NCBI GenBank assembly: GCA_949300145.1
Contig: CASGDA010000004.1
Coordinates: 108,139 to 172,138 of the forward strand
DNA: 64,000 nucleotides
From: an uncultured Treponema sp.
Lineage (GTDB): Bacteria; Spirochaetota; Spirochaetia; Treponematales; Treponemataceae
Reading direction: 5' to 3'
Shown here: piece by piece, positions 58,168 through 64,000 of the stretch
Position numbering within the stretch: position 1 is the first letter of the stretch
Layout: each line of letters opens with the position of its first letter
Translations under genes and position numbers: made by a program
Notes under the pieces: model-generated
What the model was told of the DNA's origin: nothing
Database searches by the model: none
Seen by the model: only the letters and a program-made list of their open reading frames with translations

Positions 58168-60009
58168 ATGAAAATATGTGTATGCCTCCTGTTTTCCGCT
58201 GTTGTGCTTTTTATTCCCTGCGGATGTTACCGCCCCGTTGAGTATACTCTTGCGGAGATTGAAGCCCTTCAGACAGACGGCTCTGATTATATCCTTTCCA
58301 GGACAACGGTGAAGCCGTGGAAAGGGGAATCCCCCGTTCCGGGGATACCGGGCGGAATCCTTCACGAAAGCATGACCGCGGATCCGAAAAGCTTCAACCT
58401 TCTTGTCGCGGAGCGGGACGCGGAAACGGCGGGTGTTGTCGCCCATATGCATGACTATCTCCTTGACTATGATTATGTGAATAAGGAATTCGTTCCCCGC
58501 TGTGCTTCGGCGGAAATTGTTACGGATGAAGAAAAGGGGACTGTTTCCGTTATATACACCCTGCGGGACAATCTTTACTGGTCTTTTTTTGACTCGGAGG
58601 AAAAAATCCCTGTAACATCAGATGATGTGGTTTTCTGGTACAATGAAATCGAGGGCGATCCCGCGTTCCATTCCTCCGCCTATAACAGTCATTTTATAAC
58701 CATGGAGGACGGTTCCGTCGGGGAAATTACGGTTGAGAAAATAGACAGCAGGCGTTTCGCCTTTCATTTTCCGAGAACGGATGCGAATCCGCTGCTTTCC
58801 ACGAACAGGACTTTCGGCCCCGCTTTTGTGTTTGCGGAAGCGAAGGAGAAAGGCGGTGTCCAGGGGGTTCTGGATTTATTCAGTGTGGAAACCGACCCCA
58901 AGCTTATACCATCTATGGGGATGTGGTTCCTTGTGGAATATTCCCCCGGGCAGAGACTCGTTTACCGGAAAAACCCTGATTATTGGAATATTGATTCAAA
59001 AGGACAGTCCATTCCTTATCCTGAGGAAAAAATCGTCCAGATTGTGCCCGACCAGAACACCCAGTTCCTGCTTTTCAAACAGGGGCGGCAGGATTATTAC
59101 GCTTTAAGGCCGGAAGACATTGATGAAATGCTGAGTCAGAATAATCCCGATTATACTGTTTTCGGGGCGGAAGGTTCCCTTGGAGCGACCTTCTGGACAT
59201 TCAACCAGAATCCGGTGAATAAGGAGAAGCCTTTTTACGAATGGTTCACCCGCAAAGAATTCCGGCAGGCGATGAGCTGCCTTCTTAACCGGGACAGGAT
59301 TATTTCACAGACATTCAGGGGTCTCGCCGAGCCCAAGTATGACTTCTTTCCGGAAGCGAACCTGTTTTACAATCCGGATATCACGCTGAAATACCGGTTC
59401 AACCATGAGGACGCCGCCGCCCTTCTGGAGAAATGCGGCATGGTCAGGGATTCCGCCGGGATTCTGCGGGACGAAAAAGGAAGGGCGGTGGAATTCGATT
59501 TGACAATAACGGCGGACAACTCCATTTCCACCGATATCGCTTCGATTATTACGGATGAATGCGCAAAGGCCGGAATTAAAGTCCGCATAAGGGCTTTGGA
59601 TTTCCAGAAGATGATTGAACAGCTTACCTCCACCTATGACTGGCAGTCTGTTATTATCGGCTTGGGGGCGAATTACTGGCCTTCCCAGGGTTCCAATGTA
59701 TGGCCCTCTGCGGGGAACCTTCATGTCTGGTATCCGCTGCAGAAATCTCCGGCCACCGAATGGGAGGCGCGCATTGACTTTCTGTATAATGAAGGATGCT
59801 TCACGATAGATTACGATGAGGCAAAGAAAATCTGGGATGAATATCAGTCCATCCTGTTGGAGCAGTGTCCTTTGATTTATCTTGTCCGGCCGGAAAGTTT
59901 CCTGGCTGTAAGAAACAGGTGGGATTTTTCCAATGTTTATTTTGATAATGTAGGCGGATTACGCAGTGAGAATATTTTTCTCAAGGAGTCCCGGATTGAA
60001 AATTTCTGA
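58168..60009 (+). CDS. Peptide-type ABC transporter solute-binding lipoprotein (family 5)
   Basis: The N-terminus is a lipoprotein signal: a hydrophobic stretch (~4-16) ending in IPCGC, with Cys20 (Gly before it) or Cys18 as the lipid site. The 613-residue chain matches solute-binding protein family 5 (DppA/OppA), which binds peptides, nickel or other ligands. Marks are the N-terminal YTLRDNLYWSFFDSEEKIPVTSDDVVFW and VYRKNPDYWNID-like text, followed by EFRQAMSCLLNRDRII. The gene overlaps the permease gene by 14 bases. No second permease or ATPases follow. Probably sits on the periplasmic side of the inner membrane. Confidence 0.92.
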   Translation: MKICVCLLFSAVVLFIPCGCYRPVEYTLAEIEALQTDGSDYILSRTTVKPWKGESPVPGIPGGILHESMTADPKSFNLLVAERDAETAGVVAHMHDYLLDYDYVNKEFVPRCASAEIVTDEEKGTVSVIYTLRDNLYWSFFDSEEKIPVTSDDVVFWYNEIEGDPAFHSSAYNSHFITMEDGSVGEITVEKIDSRRFAFHFPRTDANPLLSTNRTFGPAFVFAEAKEKGGVQGVLDLFSVETDPKLIPSMGMWFLVEYSPGQRLVYRKNPDYWNIDSKGQSIPYPEEKIVQIVPDQNTQFLLFKQGRQDYYALRPEDIDEMLSQNNPDYTVFGAEGSLGATFWTFNQNPVNKEKPFYEWFTRKEFRQAMSCLLNRDRIISQTFRGLAEPKYDFFPEANLFYNPDITLKYRFNHEDAAALLEKCGMVRDSAGILRDEKGRAVEFDLTITADNSISTDIASIITDECAKAGIKVRIRALDFQKMIEQLTSTYDWQSVIIGLGANYWPSQGSNVWPSAGNLHVWYPLQKSPATEWEARIDFLYNEGCFTIDYDEAKKIWDEYQSILLEQCPLIYLVRPESFLAVRNRWDFSNVYFDNVGGLRSENIFLKESRIENF

Positions 60010-61132
60010 AAATACGGTTGGCAAGGTTTCTTTTTTCCCCCGGCTTTTAAAATCAGCCGCAGGATTCCTGTATAATTGCAGGAAAAAACATCCGCTTTTG
60101 TTTTTTACCCTTGGCAGGATTGTCACCATGCTGGCGATTCTTTTTGTGCTGGGTTTCGCCGTTTTCGGTTTGATGGAGCTGTCCCCCGGTGATATTGTGG
60201 ACCAGCTTATGACCCAGCAGTTGCTGGCCGGCGCCCGCGGTTCTGTTTCCGGGGCGGGTGTTTCTTCGGGGGCGGAGGATTCCTTTTTGACGGAAGCCCA
60301 GATTGCCGCCCAACGCGCGGAGCTGGGATTGGACAAACCTTTTTACGCGCAATATTTTGACTGGCTTAAAAGAGTTATTGTGGACAGGAATCTGGGCGTA
60401 AGTTTGATTTCACGTGCGCCCGTCAGCTATCTGATAGGTTCCCGGCTGGTGAATTCCCTGGTTCTCAATTTAATATCGCTTGTTTTGATAACCGGCTTTT
60501 CTTTTCTTCTCGGCGTTTATTTTTCCTCGAAAGCAGGGACAAAGGTGGATTTCGCCGTGACTTTCTTCGCCCTGACCCTTCATGCCTTTCCGGGAATATT
60601 GATGCTGATTCTTCTGCAGCTGTTCGCCGCTTTGACCGGTTTGTTCCCGGTTACGGCTTATCCTCCGTTTCCGTTTTCGGATAATCCGGTTAAGTTCACC
60701 TTCAGCTATGCGCACCATATCTTTCTTCCGCTTCTGGCAAGTTTCCTCGGCGGGGTCGGCGGGACGATGCGGATGATACGTGCCACAATGCTTGATCAGC
60801 TGGGGCAGCCTTATATAGCAAGCCTTCGTTCGCGCGGTATAAAGGAATGGAGGGTGTATTTCTGCCATGCTTTCAGGAATACGCTGAATCCGTATATAAC
60901 GGGAAGCGCGAACCTCCTCGCCAGCCTTTTTTCCGGCTCCCTGGTGCTTGAAGTAATTTTCGCATATCCGGGGATAGGCCGGCTGATGTACGAGGCGGTA
61001 ATCCAGGAGGACGTGAATCTTGTTCTCGCCAACATCATGTTTATTTCTTTCCTTGTTCTTTTGGGAATGATTCTGGCGGACATCCTGCTGGCGGTGGTTG
61101 ATCCGAGGATTAAATACGGTAAAGCGGAGTAA
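59996..61132 (+). CDS. DppB/OppB-type ABC permease
   Basis: This 378-residue membrane protein is the DppB/OppB-type half of a peptide transporter. It has an N-terminal helix (~40-60), a periplasmic loop, and five more helices. The EAA loop that meets the ATPase is intact (SLRSRGIKEWRVYFCHAFRN), and EVIFAYPGIGRLMYEAV is typical of DppB. The start is TTG 59996, 8 bases after AAGGAG; the earlier ATG at 59966 lies before that site. The usual partners DppC, DppD and DppF are not next to it, so it may use distant subunits or have another role. Confidence 0.88.
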   Translation: MKISENTVGKVSFFPRLLKSAAGFLYNCRKKHPLLFFTLGRIVTMLAILFVLGFAVFGLMELSPGDIVDQLMTQQLLAGARGSVSGAGVSSGAEDSFLTEAQIAAQRAELGLDKPFYAQYFDWLKRVIVDRNLGVSLISRAPVSYLIGSRLVNSLVLNLISLVLITGFSFLLGVYFSSKAGTKVDFAVTFFALTLHAFPGILMLILLQLFAALTGLFPVTAYPPFPFSDNPVKFTFSYAHHIFLPLLASFLGGVGGTMRMIRATMLDQLGQPYIASLRSRGIKEWRVYFCHAFRNTLNPYITGSANLLASLFSGSLVLEVIFAYPGIGRLMYEAVIQEDVNLVLANIMFISFLVLLGMILADILLAVVDPRIKYGKAE

Positions 61133-61169
61133 TCCGGAAGGCTGCGGGAGGATGGCAAAGGCGGCGGAA

Positions 61170-62456
61170 ATGAAAACATGGCTCGGACTGAATAAAAAAA
61201 ATGACATTTCAAAATCCAGCCTCTTGTTTTCGCTGATTCCTTCTCTGGCGGTTGGTTTCTGCGCGCTTGTCTCTTTTTCCCTTTTTATGGTGGCGGCGGA
61301 AATTGCGGAAACATTGGTTTTCCCCGTCCAGATGGAAATGCAGATTTCCCCGGCGGTACAGGTTTTTTATCTGCTGAAATGGATGGCATGGATGTCCTTT
61401 CTGCTGTTGGTTCCCGGAAAATTCCTGCGGGTCATCATTTTTCTGTTCTGTCTCGGCGGTTTGTGTTTTATCTGTCAGGCGATAGGAATTGTTTCGGGGA
61501 TTTACAAATATGTTTTCGTTGCTGTGGTTGTGCAGGCTTCCTTCCTGTTTTCCCTCCCGGTTTCCGGGGTCGCCGTCCTGGCTGTGCTGGGCTCCTGTCT
61601 TTTGACCCTCCTGCCCCATGTTGCCTTTTCCTCCTATATTTCCGGTATAAACTTTCACGAGGGTCTTTTTCTTTGCGTGATCGCAGCGGTGACTTTCTTT
61701 TCATCTTCCGCCGTGAAAATCGCGCGCAAAAGAATGGAGGAGATAAACGAGGATCTTAATCGTTTCGAGGAAATGATGGACAGGCTTTCCGCTTCAAACC
61801 TTGCTTACCAGAATTATGTGATACTGACGGAAAAAAAGGCGGTCGAGAAGGAACGGAACAGGATTTCCCGGGAAATCCACGATATAATCGGTTATACGAT
61901 GACCAATGTCCTGATGCTGATTCAGGCCGCGATTCATTCCCGGAATCCGGATAAAAAGGATTCTCTGCTGGAAAACGCCGTGAACCATTTGACTTCCAGT
62001 GTTGATGAAGCCCGTCTTGTTTTGCGGCGGATGCGGGAGAGGGACGAGAGCGGTGTCCACGGGGCTGTTCTGTTTTTCCAGCTTGCACAGACTTTTCAGG
62101 AGATAACCGGTATAAAAACCCGTGTTGATTTCGGAAACGCGCCCCGTGAATTCAGCAGAAGCCTTGAGAAAACGGTTTTGAGGATGCTTCAGGAGGCATT
62201 GACCAATTCCTTCAAACACGGGAAGGCGGATGAGATAACCGTTTCCTTTTGGTGTGAAGGCAGGCTTCTTTCGGTGCGTATTCATGACAACGGGTGCGGC
62301 GCGGAATACAAGGGTGCGCCTGTCCGTGAAGGAATCGGGATAAAGGGAATGAGGGAGAGGATAAACGATATCGGCGGCCATTTGTCCGCTGTTTTCGCGG
62401 AGGACGGATTTATTGTGCAGGCGGTTTTTCCTATGGATATGGAGGAAGATGAATGA
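61170..62456 (+). CDS. Membrane sensor histidine kinase, NarX/HisKA_3 type
   Basis: This kinase likely senses an envelope signal and passes phosphate to the regulator encoded next. It has about five or six membrane helices in the first ~190 residues and no large periplasmic domain. The HisKA_3 domain has the H-box REIHDIIGYTM, with His237 counted from this start. The ATPase domain has an N-box (LQEALTNSFKHG) and glycine boxes (HDNGCGAEYKG; GIGIKGMRERI). Start choice is uncertain: ATG 61170 follows AAAGG by 8 bases, while ATG 61152 directly abuts a GGGAGG. It lies right after the permease gene. Confidence 0.9.
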   Translation: MKTWLGLNKKNDISKSSLLFSLIPSLAVGFCALVSFSLFMVAAEIAETLVFPVQMEMQISPAVQVFYLLKWMAWMSFLLLVPGKFLRVIIFLFCLGGLCFICQAIGIVSGIYKYVFVAVVVQASFLFSLPVSGVAVLAVLGSCLLTLLPHVAFSSYISGINFHEGLFLCVIAAVTFFSSSAVKIARKRMEEINEDLNRFEEMMDRLSASNLAYQNYVILTEKKAVEKERNRISREIHDIIGYTMTNVLMLIQAAIHSRNPDKKDSLLENAVNHLTSSVDEARLVLRRMRERDESGVHGAVLFFQLAQTFQEITGIKTRVDFGNAPREFSRSLEKTVLRMLQEALTNSFKHGKADEITVSFWCEGRLLSVRIHDNGCGAEYKGAPVREGIGIKGMRERINDIGGHLSAVFAEDGFIVQAVFPMDMEEDE

Positions 62457-63145
62457 AAAGCGGTCTTTCTGTTTTCCTTGTTGACGACCAGGTTTTGTTT
62501 TTGGAAAGCCTTAAACTTGTCATCGAGAGCATCGCCCCTGACATCAAAATTCTGGGCACGGCGGTGAATGGGGAGGAGGCTGTGGAGCGGCTGAAGAAAA
62601 TCCAGCCGGAAAATCCCGTGGACGCTGTTCTTCTCGATGTGCGTATGCCTGTGATGGACGGGGTCACCGCGGCGAAGATAATCCATGATTTGTGGCCGGG
62701 AATTTCCATAATAATGCTCACCACCTTTGAGGATGATGAATATGTCCGGGAGGCGATGAAAAACGGGGCGTCCGGTTATCTTTTGAAGAATATCGCGCCG
62801 AAAATGCTCGTTTCGGCTGTCCGCGCTGTTTGCGACGGTTCCGTTTTGATGGATCCGCAGGTCGCCGGCTCGCTCCTTCAGTCCATGTTTTCCGATAAGG
62901 GGAACCTTGAGCGCATGACCGGGGAAAAACTTCCCGAATGGTTTTTCCTTCTCAGTCCCAAGGAGAGGGAGATTATCCGCCATGTACTTCTGGGAAAAAA
63001 CAACAAGGAAATCGCCGCCGATATCCACATCGGGGAACAGACCGTGCGCAATTACATTTCCGCCATTTACGGGAAACTGGAGGTTCCCGACCGCCGTGCG
63101 CTTATAGCCAAGGCCAGGGAAATCTCCCCCTCGTACTTTTCCTGA
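62453..63145 (+). CDS. Response regulator, NarL/FixJ type
   Basis: This is the partner of the upstream kinase. Residues 1-120 form a receiver domain with acidic pocket Asp11-Asp12 and phosphorylation site Asp62 in LLDVRMPVMDG. Thr and Lys switch residues are also present. A LuxR-type helix-turn-helix lies at ~165-228 (LSPKEREIIRHVLLGKNNKEIAADIHIGEQTVRNYISAIYGKL). It therefore binds DNA when phosphorylated. The start overlaps the kinase stop by 4 bases (ATGA). Targets are not evident here; the nearby peptide-binding genes are an obvious guess. Confidence 0.95.
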   Translation: MKSGLSVFLVDDQVLFLESLKLVIESIAPDIKILGTAVNGEEAVERLKKIQPENPVDAVLLDVRMPVMDGVTAAKIIHDLWPGISIIMLTTFEDDEYVREAMKNGASGYLLKNIAPKMLVSAVRAVCDGSVLMDPQVAGSLLQSMFSDKGNLERMTGEKLPEWFFLLSPKEREIIRHVLLGKNNKEIAADIHIGEQTVRNYISAIYGKLEVPDRRALIAKAREISPSYFS

Positions 63146-63161
63146 ACCGCCCGGTGTCGCC

Positions 63162-63881
63162 GTGTTTTATTCCGCCGTCGTCAAAGCTTTTTTTATTGGA
63201 CGCCCCAACCGCTTTATAGCCCGGGTTATGCTGGAAGGCCGGGAAGAGACTGTTCACGTCAAAAACACGGGACGCTGCCGTGAGCTTCTGGTTCCGGGCT
63301 GCACCGTATACCTTGAGAAGTCCGGGAACCCTTCCCGGAAAACCTTGTACGACCTTATCGCCGTGGAAAAGGTCCTTCCGGACGGACAGGTTCTCCTTGT
63401 GAATATGGACAGCCAGGCTCCGAACCGGGTTGCGGCGGAGTGGATACTGGCAAACAGGGAAAGGTTCCCGTCCCTTTCCCTTGTAAAACCGGAATGCAAG
63501 AAGGGTTCCTCCCGCTTTGATTTTTACATTGAATATTCCGGCACCCGGGGAAAACCCGGGAAGATGTTTTTGGAGGTGAAGGGCTGCACCCTGGAAGAAA
63601 GGGGAACCGCCCTGTTCCCCGACGCTCCCACTGAACGGGGAGTGAAGCATTTGGAGGAGCTGGCGCACCTCCGCACCGCCGGCGGATATGAATGCGGTGT
63701 CCTGATTGTCATCCAGATGGAGGGCTGCCGTGTCTTTAAGCCCAACAGGAAAACCCACCCGGAATTCGCCGACGCTTTGGCCGCAGCCCGGAACGCAGGC
63801 GTGGAGATTTACGCAATCGGCTGCCACGTTACCCCGGACAGCCTTACCGCCGGAGAACCTGTCCCCGTGGAATTATGCTGA
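63162..63881 (+). CDS. sfsA: SfsA-family DNA/RNA-binding nuclease-like protein
   Basis: SfsA proteins have an OB-fold at the N-terminus and a PD-(D/E)XK nuclease-like C-terminal domain. The name comes from a sugar fermentation phenotype in E. coli. The 239-residue product has HVKNTGRCRELLVPGCTVYLE near the start, SRFDFYIEY and the catalytic-type stretch FLEVKGCTLEE, followed by FPDAPTERGVKHLEEL. The start is GTG 63162. It lies 16 bases after the response regulator gene and may be read through from it. Confidence 0.93.
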   Translation: MFYSAVVKAFFIGRPNRFIARVMLEGREETVHVKNTGRCRELLVPGCTVYLEKSGNPSRKTLYDLIAVEKVLPDGQVLLVNMDSQAPNRVAAEWILANRERFPSLSLVKPECKKGSSRFDFYIEYSGTRGKPGKMFLEVKGCTLEERGTALFPDAPTERGVKHLEELAHLRTAGGYECGVLIVIQMEGCRVFKPNRKTHPEFADALAAARNAGVEIYAIGCHVTPDSLTAGEPVPVELC

Positions 63882-63891
63882 CCGGAGTTTC

Positions 63892-64000
63892 CTATTCAAC
63901 CCGGTAGGCTTCGTATTTCATATTTGTCCAAGGGGAAGCATCGGCTGTTTTAATTGTCAAGTCATTGTCATAGAGTTTGACGCCAAAATTAAGGTCTCCA
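63892..64000 (-). CDS. 3' end of an unknown gene (5' end outside window)
   Basis: On the minus strand an open frame enters from the right edge and ends at TAG (63894-63892), encoding about 35 residues that include NDLTIKTADASPW and end in KYEAYRVE. It converges on sfsA with a 10-base gap. The frame is not interrupted and has plausible composition, but nothing identifies the family. Confidence 0.5.
   Translation of the reverse strand, partial: GDLNFGVKLYDNDLTIKTADASPWTNMKYEAYRVE

Noticed and set aside
61132..61170. A deleted dppC remnant between the permease and the kinase
   Set aside because: The gap is under 40 bases and shows no permease-like residues, so no pseudogene can be supported.
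1..64000. tRNA genes, rRNA genes, CRISPR arrays, insertion sequences and prophage genes
   Set aside because: None was seen in any intergenic stretch; spacers are short and no transposase, integrase or phage-like product is encoded.

Overview
The window looks like a chromosomal segment of a treponeme (Spirochaetota, Treponema or a close relative). The evidence is gene content: a trans-2-enoyl-CoA reductase of the FabV/Ter type, archaeal-type phenylalanyl-tRNA synthetase subunits, a cyclophilin-FKBP fusion, a pyruvate:ferredoxin oxidoreductase typical of anaerobes, a DciA-type helicase loader beside recF, and several secreted or membrane proteins of a style seen mainly in spirochaetes. I see no insertion sequence, integrase, tRNA, rRNA or CRISPR array, and no gap over about 250 bases without a gene. 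The region reads as core chromosome rather than a genomic island.

Layout. 1-7100: replication-origin neighbourhood, with dnaA (3' part), a likely oriC, dnaN, recF and dciA, then rpmH-rnpA-yidD-yidC-jag on the same strand. 7139-9101: a secreted unknown and a dual-family prolyl isomerase. 9182-19855, all on the minus strand: adenosine-deaminase-like enzyme, pheT, pheS, secreted unknown, rhomboid protease, GAF-GGDEF cyclase, large unknown, dus and tatD. 20029-23020: M23 peptidase, bactofilin, YaaR and RicT. 23031-24863: a DtxR/MntR regulator divergent from an O-acetylhomoserine sulfhydrylase. 25108-34422: one long fatty-acid operon, fabH-fabD-fabG-fabF-fabZ-fabV-accB-accC-accD-accA, with a perfect 13-bp inverted repeat just upstream of fabH. 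34467-37849: TPR protein, PlsC-like acyltransferase and, on the minus strand, nfu, slyD and a Gx/EcfT-like membrane protein.

37977-43816 holds what I consider the most system-like accessory locus: two FtsX/MacB-type permeases, a LolA-like periplasmic carrier and a predicted outer-membrane barrel in one tightly packed operon, with the ATPase facing it on the other strand. Together these could move lipoproteins or lipids to the outer membrane. 43883-46580: DUF898-like membrane protein and the bifunctional NAD(P)HX repair enzyme. 46698-50237: nifJ. 50369-53258: MATE exporter and a CNNM/CorC-type protein. 53342-57136: small membrane protein, MinD-like ATPase and FapA-like protein. 57149-63881: lgt, a family-5 peptide-binding lipoprotein with a single DppB-type permease, a NarX/NarL-type two-component system, and sfsA. 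The last 109 bases hold the 3' end of an unknown minus-strand gene.

Two themes run across the window. Several transcription units have a sigma-70-like promoter whose -10 box lies only 6-9 nt before the ATG, with no Shine-Dalgarno sequence. This suggests leaderless mRNAs for a set of membrane proteins, secreted proteins and regulators. Other genes, including most internal operon genes, have clear AGGAGG-like sites, and these were used to correct several start codons.
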